Notes: a model not told the origin generated them from the letters alone. Numbered from the stretch's first letter, positions 8,426 through 16,849 are shown. The stretch is DNA of 64,000 bases from Nonomuraea dietziae (GCF_014195505.1 NZ_JACIBV010000003.1:248001-312000); one strand, 5' to 3'. Translations and numbers: made by a program.

Positions 8426-8460
8426 GGATGAAAAGGGGTCACTGCTGTCTTACCGGGAGC
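8426..8460 (+). repeat. Solo left end of an IS5-type element
   Basis: GGATGAAAAGGGGTCAC matches the terminal motif of the IS5 transposase remnant that ends at 37535. The next bases (CTGCTGTCTTACCG) resemble the first transposase codons seen at 36452-36466. Only this end remains. From here to 8820 no gene is seen. Confidence 0.45.
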
Positions 8461-8824
8461 CTCCTCTCATCCGCCACTTCTCCGCGCCAACCCATCGCGA
8501 TCTGCGCCGTCAGGATGGAAAGAGCTCATTGGTGAAGCGCACCGGACGATCATGCTGACCGACATCGCGCAGGCGCAGGGCGGCGCCGCGCACCTGTAGG
8601 TCGCCTTCCGACGTGTCAGTATCTTCGGACTCTAAACAGCTTGGTGCGGCTCGGGCTGAAAGAATGCGAAAGATGGCAGATTTAAGACTTCCTTCGCCCT
8701 GGAGAGCGTCCCTAAACTGCCCTACCTGGCCGCACATGGGGGCGTGTGATACTTGCACCACGTCGACCGCGCTCTCCATCGTAGGCGTCCACAGCGATAT
8801 CTCCCGAGTATCAGAGGAATGATG

Positions 8825-9250
8825 ATGGACCGCTGGAAACCAATCACTCTCATAGGTGGACTACTCGCCTTGACGATGTCGCTGGCTACCCCCGCCGCCG
8901 CTAATTCGAACCCGACCGCCTATAACACCAAGACCCAGTATCTGACCAACAGTCCGATCGACTCGATGCCTGGCTCATGTGTTCAGCGCCGGGTCTACCT
9001 GGCCAGCGGCCACTATAACTGGGCACTCATCATGAACAAGGCGGTGGACCCCAGGCGTTCGAACTTTTGGGTGGGGGCTGGCTGGTACTCCTGGGCGGAC
9101 TGTCTCGACCCTATTAGCGGCGGACAATACCTCCATACCTCGACGCTAGATCCCGACAATGCTAACTGGCAGACGGTAGCTGTCTCCGACAAGTGGTTTC
9201 TCGGCAAATCGGGCAACACTAGTTGGGGTTCATATCTAGATCCCCAGTGA
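8825..9250 (+). CDS. Secreted small protein, unnamed family (paralogue at 56736)
   Basis: A 141-residue exported protein. A signal peptide covers residues 1-26 (MDRWK, hydrophobic core, cleavage after ATPAAA). The mature part is Trp/Tyr/Gly-rich: YNTKTQYL at 33-40, RRVYLASGHYNW at 55-66, VGAGWYSW at 83-90, LDPDNANW at 108-115, SGNTSWGSYLDP at 129-140, and two Cys (52, 93) that could form a disulfide. The third ATG of three in tandem has GAGG 7 nt upstream and is preferred. The same pattern at the same spacing is in the protein at 56736. Base composition is lower in GC than neighbours. I do not recognise a named family; a small beta-rich extracellular or surface protein is inference. Confidence 0.75.
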   Translation: MDRWKPITLIGGLLALTMSLATPAAANSNPTAYNTKTQYLTNSPIDSMPGSCVQRRVYLASGHYNWALIMNKAVDPRRSNFWVGAGWYSWADCLDPISGGQYLHTSTLDPDNANWQTVAVSDKWFLGKSGNTSWGSYLDPQ

Positions 9251-9374
9251 GATGATCTCTGCAAAAGACATGGAGTGCAGGTAAACAGCTCTCACCGCAA
9301 GACGCTCAACCAAGCGGAGGTGGAGTTGACCCGGTTTGGTGGACACCTGATTTATGGAAACCCCAGTTCCTGAA

Positions 9375-9506
9375 AGAAGGAGTTCGCTGAACCTTCGCGC
9401 GAACCGCCCCGATATCCGGGCCATCAGGGGCCTCGAATGCCTCCTGCCAGCGGGCAGGGTCTACGCTGTGGCCCGCGGCCACCGGCTGATCTTCGTTTGT
9501 CGACAC
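9375..9506 (-). pseudogene. IS701-family transposase, N-terminal remnant
   Basis: The start (GTGTCGACAAACGAAGAT) and residues TNEDQPVAAGHSV..RW match the N-terminus of the IS701 transposase at 52860. After a frameshift near 9430 the match goes on as LMARISGRFAR. Only about 45 codons remain. Confidence 0.6.
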
Positions 9507-9540
9507 AACTGACGATGATCAACGGTGGCCGCCTTCGTCC

Positions 9541-9922
9541 TTACGACGTCCAGCAATACAGGCGGTGGTCCCGCCCGCGGAGACCGTGAGCAAGCCGGGC
9601 CAGGTCGCTCAGGAGCTGGGTCGCGATCTCCTGGTCAAACACTTCGCCATCCGCCGCCCGCTCCTGGATCCACAGCTGGCTGACTTCGACAAGCCGGGGC
9701 CGGGCCGGCAGCGGCGAGTGCATTCTGAAGGGCTTTGGAGGCAGCGAGGAGCATGGGGCCGTCGCCATCGCCAGGATCCGCGACGACTTCTGGCTCATCA
9801 GCACCTCTTCAGCGTCGAAGTTGCCGTACGACAGCGACTCGAAAGTCCCGTCGGGGCCGCCAGACGACCGCAGCCGCAGCTTCGTGACCCGGTGCCACGA
9901 AGAACTTGATGATGATGCTCAC
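9541..9922 (-). pseudogene. Small conserved actinobacterial protein, frameshifted
   Basis: Three frames together give one protein of about 125 residues. GTG 9920-9922 opens SIIIKFFVAPGHEAAAAVV. A second frame continues GTFESLSYGNFDAEE. A third gives DEPEVVADPGDGDGPMLLAA. The second frame then finishes LVEVSQLWIQERAADGEVFDQEIA and ends RDHRLYCWTS. The order and spacing match a small conserved protein of unknown function that I recall from streptomycetes. The frame changes and the adjacent IS701 remnant point to a dead gene. Confidence 0.55.
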
Positions 9923-10028
9923 CGAGGCATGGTGCCTGCCCGACCGCCCCTGGTCCACCCGCTGTCAGCGCGCAGACCGCGATCAGGCAAGCCGCTACCG
10001 CCCTCGATCGAGGCAACCATGATCACGA

Positions 10029-10042
10029 TCTACGGCTGGAGT
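10029..10042 (-). repeat. Solo IS701-type terminal sequence
   Basis: TCTACGGCTGGAGTA, read on the minus strand, is identical to the first 15 bases of the IS701 element at 52784. It is followed by CTAA, in keeping with a YTAR target site. No transposase is attached. Confidence 0.45.
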
Positions 10043-10050
10043 ACTAAGCG

Positions 10051-10082
10051 CCGCATGGCCTGCATCTCTACAGGCCATGCGG
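10051..10082. repeat. Strong 12-bp inverted repeat
   Basis: CCGCATGGCCTG at 10051-10062 and its exact complement at 10071-10082 enclose an 8-nt loop. It lies between IS remnants and could be a terminator or element end. No flanking T tract is seen. Confidence 0.5.
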
Positions 10083-10121
10083 TCTCGGTCGCCCCTCGCC
10101 GCTCCGACCTGCGGCAACACG

Positions 10122-10420
10122 TTGAAAAGGGCTCATTACTGGGAGGTCACTGGTGTGAGGTTGGTGCCGTCGCGCCGGGCGCGGTGGGCGACCTGCCGAC
10201 ACTTGTTCGTGCAGTACTTCCGCGGGCGGCCCCGAAGTCGCTGCGGGAGGCGAAGTTCCGCGCTCCGCGCTGCCCGCAGTTGGTCATGTTGGTCGGTCGC
10301 CGCTCGAGAAACCACGGGCCCATGCGGGTTGGTCGATGCTTACGCGGGAAGTCGAGGAGCTCGACCAGGTGGCCGCCGTCGTGGACGAAGAGCTTCTTCG
10401 TATTGCTGGGATGGCGCAGC
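10122..10420 (-). pseudogene. Unrecognised remnant with zinc-ribbon-like tail
   Basis: On the minus strand a coding-like stretch (KLFVHDGGHLVELLDFPRKH) leads to a Cys-bearing part. In a shifted frame it ends GRPRKYCTNKCRQVAHRARR before a TAA at 10136-10138. The tail resembles small Cys-x3-Cys nucleic-acid-binding ribbons in actinomycete regulators. Just beyond the stop is TTGAAAAGGGCTCA, an IS5-type end. Frameshifted; no start seen. Confidence 0.35.
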
Positions 10421-10445
10421 TTGATCTGACGGATCCGCTCGGTCG

Positions 10446-10669
10446 CCTACACGCCCACCAACTCTTCGTGGATGAATCGCATCGAGGTCCAGTTCACGTC
10501 CCTGCGGGAGTTCACCCTCAACGGCACTGACCATGGCAGCCACCGCGAGCAGGGCAGCATGATCGGCCGCTACATCGCCTGGCACAACCGCAACAGCGAC
10601 AACCACCGCCTACGGAAGATCGTCAACAGGGCGAACATGGCCTGGCGCGGCACTAGGTTAGAGTCATAG
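10446..10669 (+). pseudogene. IS630-family transposase, C-terminal remnant
   Basis: The frame reads YTPTNSSWMNRIEVQF (the family's catalytic-Glu region) followed by FTLNGTDHGSHREQGSM, a YIAWHNRN block and RKIVNRANMAW. The upstream catalytic core is lost: the frame is closed by a TGA just before it. It overlaps the 3' end of the PPOX gene on the other strand by 6 bp. Confidence 0.65.
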
Positions 10670-11170
10670 GATGCCCCCGAGAGGACTGGGGAGGCGGGTC
10701 TCGAAGTCCAATAGCCCTACCCAGGTAGGACGTACGGCAATGCGTGCCTGCCTAGTTCCCGGTCGCGCAGCGGATTGGAGAAGCGACGTGGCGGCCTCCT
10801 CTCCGAGATAGCGCTTTGCGGCGAGGGCGTACTCATCCGCTACGCCGTCGACCTCGGTTACATTAGCGCGTCCACGAATCGAGATGGCCCGTGGTTGAAC
10901 GTCATCGGTTCCGATACTGATGTCGACATTCGGGTTCGCGCGGAGTACCGCCACTCGACGGGCGGGATGACGCACGCCGAGCTCAGGGCCGGCGAGATAC
11001 GTCGTCATCACGATCTCCTCACCTGTCCAGTGGAACCAAGTTGGGACGACCCTTGGCCTGCCATCGGTCCAGATGAGGCCCAAGCGCGCATACAGCTTCG
11101 AGGTCAGCATCTGCCGTGCTAGATCAGTATCCAGGAGGCGCAGATCACCTTGCGGCAGTCCGGTAGTCAT
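10664..11170 (-). CDS. PPOX-family flavin/F420-dependent protein
   Basis: A 168-residue split-barrel protein, paralogous to the one at 3433 (shared LPQGDLRLLDTDLARQML start, IAVRPTWVGLLDFETRLP end). Barrel strands are at 22-45 (YARLGLIWTDGRPRVVPTWF) and a phosphate-binding-like block is RHPARRVAVLRANPNVDI. ATG 11168-11170 is chosen because AGGA lies 7 nt upstream; an in-frame GTG 39 nt earlier lacks a ribosome site. The IS630 remnant abuts its 3' end. Likely a cytoplasmic reductase or oxidase; substrate unknown. Confidence 0.8.
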   Translation of the reverse strand: MTTGLPQGDLRLLDTDLARQMLTSKLYARLGLIWTDGRPRVVPTWFHWTGEEIVMTTYLAGPELGVRHPARRVAVLRANPNVDISIGTDDVQPRAISIRGRANVTEVDGVADEYALAAKRYLGEEAATSLLQSAARPGTRQARIAVRPTWVGLLDFETRLPSPLGGIL

Positions 11171-11209
11171 TAGCTTTCCTGTCTCGCGAGTGTTGTCACG
11201 ACCACTCAC

Positions 11210-11648
11210 ATTAGTTGCTCTTCGTGGTGCTCCGCGATCTCACGGCTCTCGTCCTACAGGAAAATGCAAAGATTTACTCTCCGCATGTAACAAGCGGGAT
11301 CGGGGAGCGAATATAACTAGTGTGATGCGCCGGAAGTTTCCTACTTAAATGACTGACTAGTTTTCGGTGGTCGGCGGATTGATCTTGGTGAGGTTAGTCG
11401 GCGAGGGTTTTGAGGATCTCGTCGGCTGTCTTGGTCTAGGTGAACGCAGCCCTCGGGACCTGGCATCTCGCCCGCCAGATGCCGACGTCACCTCCGGTTG
11501 GCGATAGAAGACCGGTGAGGAGAAGTTTCTAACCTCGATTGTTGAGCGACGGGGAAATCTTAGCGGCATGCGACAGGAATGTCGGTAACTCGCTGTAGCG
11601 GTCAGCCCAGGTCTTCCCACGTCCAGAGAATGGACGTGCGAGAAGGCC
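11210..11648. other. Gene-free stretch with an IS630 scrap
   Basis: No gene is seen. At 11381-11443 on the minus strand the sequence still reads TKTADEILKTLAD, the IS630 transposase C-terminal signature, between stop codons. The rest (11210-11380, 11444-11648) shows nothing recognisable; 11240-11345 is AT-richer than average. Confidence 0.5.
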
Positions 11649-12284
11649 TCAGCCGAGTGCCTTGATCAGGCGGTCGAGCACTCCGCGGTCGCCCTCGACC
11701 GACAGCCGGTCGCTGAGTTCCGCCACGGGGATCCCGTCGATCAGCAGCGCCTTGAAGGTGGCGGGATCGGTGCGCAATGCGGCGTCCCAGCCAGGCGGTT
11801 CGTCTCGAACGACAGCAAGCTCGCCCTGAGCGATGTGGAGCGTGAAGACGTCCTCGCCGAGCGCTACCACAAGTGTGGCGTGGAGGTCACCGAGCCTGGC
11901 CGAGTCCAGATGGCTGCGCAGTGCCAGCATCAGCGAGTCGGCACCCAGGGCCATCGTCGTCTGGACAGCCGAAGTGGCGCGGCCCCAGCGTCCCAGGTGC
12001 ACCAGCACAGGCTCGAGTTGCCGTCCCCAGTCGGTCAGCTCGTACACCCACGCGCGAACCGGAGCACCCAGCTTGCGTCGCTGGATCACCCCGCCCGAAT
12101 CAAGGTCACGCAATCGCTGGGAGAGCACGGTGGGGCTGGCGTTGGGCAAGCCGCTCTGCAGGTCGCTGTAGCGCTTGGGTCCGAAGAGCAACTCTCTGAC
12201 GATCATCAGTGCCCAGCGTTCGCCGACCAGGTCAAGAGCGCGGGCGGCGGCGCACGGGTCACCATACGAGCGGGCTGAAGACAC
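11649..12284 (-). CDS. HxlR-family winged-helix regulator with C-terminal SCP2-like domain
   Basis: A 211-residue third member of the HxlR set. Winged helix at residues 5-95: RSYGDPCAAARALDLVGERW, MIVRELLFGPKRYSDLQSGL, SPTVLSQRLRDL recognition helix, VIQRRKLG wing. The C-terminal SCP2-like domain has DSLMLALRSHL and DVFTLHIAQGE. Start GTG 12282-12284 has AGGATGG upstream. It is divergent from the NmrA-like gene at 12353 with only 68 bp between, containing a near-perfect palindrome. It likely represses itself and the divergent dehydrogenase. Confidence 0.88.
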   Translation of the reverse strand: MSSARSYGDPCAAARALDLVGERWALMIVRELLFGPKRYSDLQSGLPNASPTVLSQRLRDLDSGGVIQRRKLGAPVRAWVYELTDWGRQLEPVLVHLGRWGRATSAVQTTMALGADSLMLALRSHLDSARLGDLHATLVVALGEDVFTLHIAQGELAVVRDEPPGWDAALRTDPATFKALLIDGIPVAELSDRLSVEGDRGVLDRLIKALG

Positions 12285-12325
12285 GTAACCATCCTACACG
12301 CAACCAAGTTTCTACTTGTTTTTCC

Positions 12326-12342
12326 GTAGTAGCTGCTACTAC
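12326..12342. promoter_or_regulatory. Candidate HxlR operator palindrome
   Basis: GTAGTAG and CTACTAC, 7-bp perfect arms around CTG, lie between the divergent HxlR and NmrA-like genes, 11 bp before the NmrA start. The arms resemble the TAGTAGCTACTA palindrome in the spacer of the HxlR gene at 5358. Confidence 0.55.
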
Positions 12343-12352
12343 TGTAGCAGCT

Positions 12353-13231
12353 ATGATTCTTGTCACCGGAGCCACCGGACTCAGCGGTATGGCCGTCATA
12401 CGCGAATTCGCCCGGCAGGACGTGCCGGTTCGAGCCCTGTTCAGAAACCCCGGCAAGGCCCAGCGGCTTCATGGCCTGCCAGGCGTCGAACCCGTCCAGG
12501 GCGACATGCTCCGTCCCGAATCACTGACTTCCGCCCTACAAGGGGTGAAGCGGGTACTCATGATCTCTGCCGCGCGCGAGCAGATGGTCCGGACACAATG
12601 CGCGTTCATCGACGCGGCGAAGGCGGCAGGCGTGCCCCACATTGTGAAGTACTCCGGCAAGGAGGCAGGCGTCGGCTTCAACCTCGACAGCTTCCGCGGG
12701 ACGCGGGAGCACGTAGAGATCGAACGGTATCTCGAAGCGTCCGGACTGGCCTGGACCCACCTGCGGCCCAGCCAATTCATGGAGTTCTACCTGCCCGGCA
12801 CCGTGACAGGGGTAGACCCGAGGCGGCGTGAACTGCGTATGCCGATCGGCGACACCCGCCTGTCTCCCGTCGCCGTCGACGACGTGGCCAAGGTGGCCGT
12901 CGCGCTAATGCGCTCCGACGGCCACGAGGGCAAGGTCTACGAGATGACCGGACCGGAAGCCCTGTCAATGGAGGACGCCGTGGAACGGATCTCCGAGGCC
13001 ACGGGAACCAGCTTCCGGTACGTGCCTGTGTCGCTGGAGGACAAGCTGCGCGAGCTCAGAGAGCACGGCCTGCCCGAGCCGACCGTTCAACTCCTGGGCG
13101 AGCTGTTCGCCGAGCGCGCCCGCCGGCCCCGCTCGCACCTGTGGCTGGAGACTCACCAGACCTTCCAGATTGAACCCACGCCCTTTGTCGACTTCGCCCG
13201 CCGCAACGCCGAAGCATTCCTAGCCGCTTAG
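12353..13231 (+). CDS. NmrA-like NAD(P)-binding oxidoreductase
   Basis: A 292-residue Rossmann-fold atypical SDR of the NmrA / quinone-reductase-like group. MILVTGATGLSGMAVIREF at 1-19 is the NAD(P) loop, then VRALFRNPGKA, GDMLRPESL, AAKAAGVPHIVKYSG and LRPSQFMEFYLPGT. The canonical SDR Tyr-x3-Lys is replaced by YSGKE, as in this subgroup. It probably acts as an NADPH-dependent reductase or redox sensor in the cytoplasm. ATG 12353 begins right at the first strand. Likely regulated by the divergent HxlR protein. Confidence 0.85.
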   Translation: MILVTGATGLSGMAVIREFARQDVPVRALFRNPGKAQRLHGLPGVEPVQGDMLRPESLTSALQGVKRVLMISAAREQMVRTQCAFIDAAKAAGVPHIVKYSGKEAGVGFNLDSFRGTREHVEIERYLEASGLAWTHLRPSQFMEFYLPGTVTGVDPRRRELRMPIGDTRLSPVAVDDVAKVAVALMRSDGHEGKVYEMTGPEALSMEDAVERISEATGTSFRYVPVSLEDKLRELREHGLPEPTVQLLGELFAERARRPRSHLWLETHQTFQIEPTPFVDFARRNAEAFLAA

Positions 13232-13339
13232 CGGCTCGCGGCAACTGCCCTAGTGGAGGCGTCTGATGGGCAGGGTCCACCCGCTCGGCCTCGCGCCTGG
13301 ACGCGAGGCCGCCGCTGACCACCGACGCCGGGCAGACCG

Positions 13340-13889
13340 CGCGACTTGGTGGCCGACCGCGCGATCGGTGAGCCGAGGGCGCTCACCGCGGCCTTCACCA
13401 TCCCCGGCTCCCACCCGGCGACATCCGCTTCCGGCCGAAGCTCGGCGGCGGCGCGCTACTGGACACCTGCGTGTATCCGGTGCGCGCGGCCATGCACCTC
13501 CTCGGGACGGACCTGCGGGTCGTCGGGGCCACGCTGACCTACGCGCCCGGTTTCACCGTCGACACCGCGGGAGCGGCGCTGCTGTCCACACCGGGTGTCA
13601 CCGCGCAGGGGTCATCTTCGGGCTTGACCACGGCTACCGGTCGGTCTACCAGCTGCGGGGCACCGACGGCTGGCAGGCCGTTGAGCCCGGGTTCACCCCA
13701 GCCGCCGACCACCGCCCGGTGATCCGGCTGGCCCGGCGCTCTGGCACCGAGGAGATCGAGCTGGCGGCCGACGACCGGGTGACCGCCGCAGTGGCGGCGT
13801 TCGCCCGCGCAGTGGGATCGAGCCCTCTTATTGCCGTCGCCGGCGTTCTGGCCTGGCGCGAGTACGGTGGGCCAGGCCTGAATAGATGA
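13340..13889 (+). pseudogene. Gfo/Idh/MocA-family oxidoreductase, frameshifted fragment
   Basis: Three frames in order give the second half of a Gfo/Idh/MocA dehydrogenase: RALTAAFTIPGSHP, then GDIRFRPKLGGGALLDTCVY and PVRAAMHLLGTDLRVVGATL, then VIFGLDHGYRSVYQLRGTDG and a tail to the TGA at 13887-13889. GGALLDTCVYPV is the family's conserved helix. At least two frameshifts and the missing Rossmann half show it is dead. The nearest kin are NDP-sugar ketoreductase-type members (inference). Confidence 0.65.
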
Positions 13890-14027
13890 TCCTGGATTGC
13901 CCCGGACGTCGTGAGGAGAAGTGCCGAGGACGAGATCTTCGCCGCCATCGAGGAACAACCGTGTCGCCCAGCCGTGCGGCTCCCCGGATCGCCGCCTGTG
14001 TCAGCAAGCTCCGGATCGAGCCTTGCA

Positions 14028-14051
14028 ATGCTAAGTTAGGATGCTAAGTTA
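14028..14051. promoter_or_regulatory. Direct repeat at the MarR promoter
   Basis: ATGCTAAGTTA occurs at 14028-14038 and 14041-14051, just before the MarR start. The 13-bp period may be a regulator site or a duplicated -10 region (TAAGTTA). Autoregulation by MarR is likely. Confidence 0.45.
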
Positions 14052-14057
14052 TAGGAC

Positions 14058-14495
14058 GTGGAACGCAACCTCAGCCTCAACCTGCACGTGCTCGTCGCCC
14101 GCCTTGACCGGGCGGCCGACCGGATCCTGCGGGCCGAGCACAACATCTCCTACAGCCGCTTTCTCGCACTGGCCCTGGTAGGCGAGCTGGGCGTCTCAAC
14201 GCAACGCGCCCTTGCCGACGGCCTGGGTGTGACCGAGCCGTCGGTGAGCCGCATGACCGCCGTACTTGCCACCGAGGGGCTTCTCGATGTCCAGCCCGAC
14301 CCTGCGGGTGGGAACCGCCGGCAGCTCACCCTCACCGACGGGGGAAAGCAAGTTGTGGCCTCGCTCCGGCAGGAGTTCGAGGAAAAGCTGGCCGCCCTGG
14401 TCGCACACAGCGGTGTGCCCTACGCCGAGTTCGCCGAGCACACCGCGACGCTGCTCGCGACGTTGGACCGCGTGGAACGGGAGTCAACCAAATGA
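14058..14495 (+). CDS. MarR-family transcriptional regulator
   Basis: A 145-residue dimeric winged-helix regulator. LHVLVARLDRAADRIL at 8-23 is the dimer helix, VSTQRALADGLGVTEPSVSR the helix-turn-helix, GLLDVQPDPAGGNRRQLTLT the wing with the usual D-x-R-like turn. Start GTG 14058 lies very close to an AGGA. Its stop overlaps the start of the hydrolase gene (ATGA), so both are co-expressed and the regulator probably controls the pair. Confidence 0.85.
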   Translation: MERNLSLNLHVLVARLDRAADRILRAEHNISYSRFLALALVGELGVSTQRALADGLGVTEPSVSRMTAVLATEGLLDVQPDPAGGNRRQLTLTDGGKQVVASLRQEFEEKLAALVAHSGVPYAEFAEHTATLLATLDRVERESTK

Positions 14496-15340
14496 AGCAG
14501 GCCAACCAGATCCCGCAGACGCATCAGCGCACAGTCTCCTCAACCGACGGCACGCCGATCAGCTATCAAACGATAGGCGCAGGGCCGGGCCTCATCGTGC
14601 TCGGCGGCGCTCTGCGAACCTCGCAGGACTACCTGCCGCTGGCCTCCGCTCTGGCCCGCTCCTTCACCGTGCACGTCGTCGACCGGCGAGGACGCGGCGC
14701 CAGCGGCCCTCAGGGGCCCCAGTACACCCTGGGCAAGGAAGTGGAAGACCTCCTGGCCGTCCAGGCGGAGACCGGCGCGCGGCTGGCGTTCGGCCACAGC
14801 TACGGCGGCCTCGTCATCCTTGAGACCGCACGGTCGTTCCAGGTGTTCGAGCGCATCGCGGTCTACGAGCCCGGAGTTCCCGTCGGCCCCCTCTCCACAG
14901 ACTGGATGGCCCCTTACCGGGAACGGCTGGCCGCAGGCGATCCCTATGGCGCGTTCGTCCATTTCATACAAGGCTCGGGCGGCGCGCCCGCCTTCGTGTC
15001 CAAGCTGCCGTACTGGTATCTGCGGATGGCGTTGCGTGTCGGGTTCCGCGGGCCGAGTTGGCAGCGGATGCGGCCGCTTCTGGAGGCCAACCTGGCCGAG
15101 CACGAGCAGATGGCGGGCCAACACGGCCGGCTTGCCGCGTTCGCGGCCGTCACCGCTTCGGTGCTGCTGCTGTGCGGGGGTCGTACGCCGCGCGCGACCA
15201 GAGCGGAGTTCGATGCTGTACGCGACACCCTTCCCCAGGCCACACTCGAAAGCGTGCCCGGCCTTGACCATTTCGGGCCGGAAGGGCAAACGGCCCCGGT
15301 TGTGGCCGAGCTCACCCAGCAGTTCCTCCTTCAGGTATGA
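14492..15340 (+). CDS. Alpha/beta hydrolase
   Basis: A 282-residue alpha/beta-hydrolase fold enzyme. The nucleophile elbow GHSYGG is at 101-106 (Ser103), VVDRRGRGASGP at 62-73 is the loop after strand 4, and the catalytic His is probably His260 in GLDHFGPEG. The acid residue is not obvious: the usual GDxD loop reads CGGRTP. It is probably cytoplasmic, since no signal peptide is seen; substrate unknown. It is translationally coupled to the MarR gene upstream and to the broken lipoprotein gene downstream (ATGA at both ends), a once three-gene operon. Confidence 0.82.
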   Translation: MKQANQIPQTHQRTVSSTDGTPISYQTIGAGPGLIVLGGALRTSQDYLPLASALARSFTVHVVDRRGRGASGPQGPQYTLGKEVEDLLAVQAETGARLAFGHSYGGLVILETARSFQVFERIAVYEPGVPVGPLSTDWMAPYRERLAAGDPYGAFVHFIQGSGGAPAFVSKLPYWYLRMALRVGFRGPSWQRMRPLLEANLAEHEQMAGQHGRLAAFAAVTASVLLLCGGRTPRATRAEFDAVRDTLPQATLESVPGLDHFGPEGQTAPVVAELTQQFLLQV

Positions 15341-15935
15341 AGAGATTGCTTCTGATCGTCATCGCGGTGCTTGCGTCGTTGTCCGCCTGCGGCCGTCAAG
15401 CAGTACGCGACCCGGGTGGCCGCCACTTCCTCGCCCAAGCCGACGAACTTTCGAGGGTTACGACCCAGCGGTGACCGACCCAGACGTGACGATCGACGGC
15501 ATTCCCTACGCCGAACTGATCGACCTCGGCACGATCGCCAAATCGGAGGGCATCTCCTACGAGGAGGTCATCGACCGCTTCGGCTCACAGTCATCCAACG
15601 CCGGGTGATCGACAAACTGAACGCGGAGTTCCCTGACGAGATCTCCGGCGTCAGATACGTCGACGACCAGCGGGGGCTGCGCGTCGGCTTCAAGGGCCCT
15701 ATCCCGGCACGCGCGATCGAGTTGGCCAGGACCCTCCCCATGGAGGTCACTCTGATCGGTGGCAAGGGATTCTCATCCGAGGAACTCCGGCGGGCCCAGG
15801 ACACGGTCATCTCCTGGCTCCTATCCCGGCCTGATTGGTCATCGCGCATTCCGATGACGAGACCGGCCAAGTCAAGGTCACACTCCAGCCGAAGGTGATG
15901 CCCGACGATGCGGAAGAGTTCAAGCGCAGCCGACG
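15337..15935 (+). pseudogene. Actinobacterial lipoprotein, frameshifted
   Basis: ATG 15337 overlaps the hydrolase stop and opens a lipoprotein signal (MKRLLLIVIAVLASLSACG, lipobox LSAC). The frame ends after 45 codons, but the protein continues in other frames: FEGYDPAVTDPDVTIDGIPY with AKSEGISYEEVIDRFG, then VIDKLNAEFPDEISGVRYVD and EVTLIGGKGFSSEELRRAQD, then DDETGQVKVTLQPK. Three frame changes, so it is dead. The order resembles prodomain-like regions of secreted actinomycete peptidases (recalled pattern). Confidence 0.65.
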
Positions 15936-16400
15936 TCGTCGCCACCGGATCCAGCTGGGCTATCCGACGCTCCAACGTCCCCCGCGACGGCACCGCAAGG
16001 CCACGCATCCGGCACTGCCGGACGACCTCCTTGTAGCGCCGACACCGTCCGCCGCTGCCTGGACAAATACCGCGACCGGATCGCCTCGGCCAGCAGCGCC
16101 TCGACCTCCTCCGGAATCCTGCCACGGCCCCGACCGCCACTCGACCGGCGCGGAAGCAGATCAGAGGCCCCCCGAACCCGCCCGCCACCGCTTCAACAGC
16201 CCATACACCTGGCGGCGCGAGATCCCCAGCTCAGCCGCCGCCTCATCCGCTTCCGCGATCCGAACCTGCGGCCCCCGCGCCAACGACCGATCACCTCGGC
16301 CCGCCGGACAGCCACCGCCCACTCCTCCGCCGAAGCCGTCAGCACACCCAGCTCCGCCACGCCGTCGACCACGCCGACCTCGCCGCAGTGAACACCAGTA
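15910..16400 (-). pseudogene. Mu/IS481-type integrase-core transposase, N-terminal remnant
   Basis: Pieces in three frames line up with the N-terminal part of helix-turn-helix transposases with an rve core: GVAELGVLTASAEEWAVAVR, then ADEAAAELGISRRQVYGLLK with RWRAGSGG, then a final part with RMRGLAVPSRGTLERRIAQL before the catalytic domain, which is missing. Frameshifts and loss of the core make it non-functional. It abuts the lipoprotein pseudogene. Confidence 0.55.
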
Positions 16401-16849
16401 CAAGACAAAGATCGACGGTAGCGCACAGGAGTACAGGAATCCGGACTTTCCGAAGCCCTCCGCAATCAGCCCTATCACCGCAGGACGGCAGTGAACACGC
16501 CTACGGGAATCGACAGTCTGTCGATCTTGCTTCCGGCTGGTGTCGTAAAACGGAACGATTCTCAACATCCTGCGTGGACATCTCACCCACCGAAACCGGA
16601 ACGGTGGATGGCGGCACCTCCGCCCGAATCGAATCGCTAACGCCACTGGCCGTTCCGCTGTCGATCAAGCCCCGCGACCACGAACGTTCACCGGCTTGAG
16701 TGATCAGGCTGCTCGGGCGAGCGGTCGGCCCCCGGGCGCGTTCGCGGCGTTGGGTGGCCAGCACGTCCCACCGGTCCGGCGGCATCAACGCCACCTCAAG
16801 CCGTGGTCGACAGATCAAACTAAAGACACCCTGGTCAGTCGTACGCGGG
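16401..16849. other. No gene seen
   Basis: A 450-bp stretch between two transposase remnants. Frames are short and lack starts with ribosome sites; no motif was recognised. Confidence 0.5.

Noticed and set aside
6961..8442. 493-codon open frame on the minus strand opposite the MFS gene
   Set aside because: It is Arg/His/Gln-rich shadow sequence of the well-supported MFS gene; no ribosome site or family pattern.
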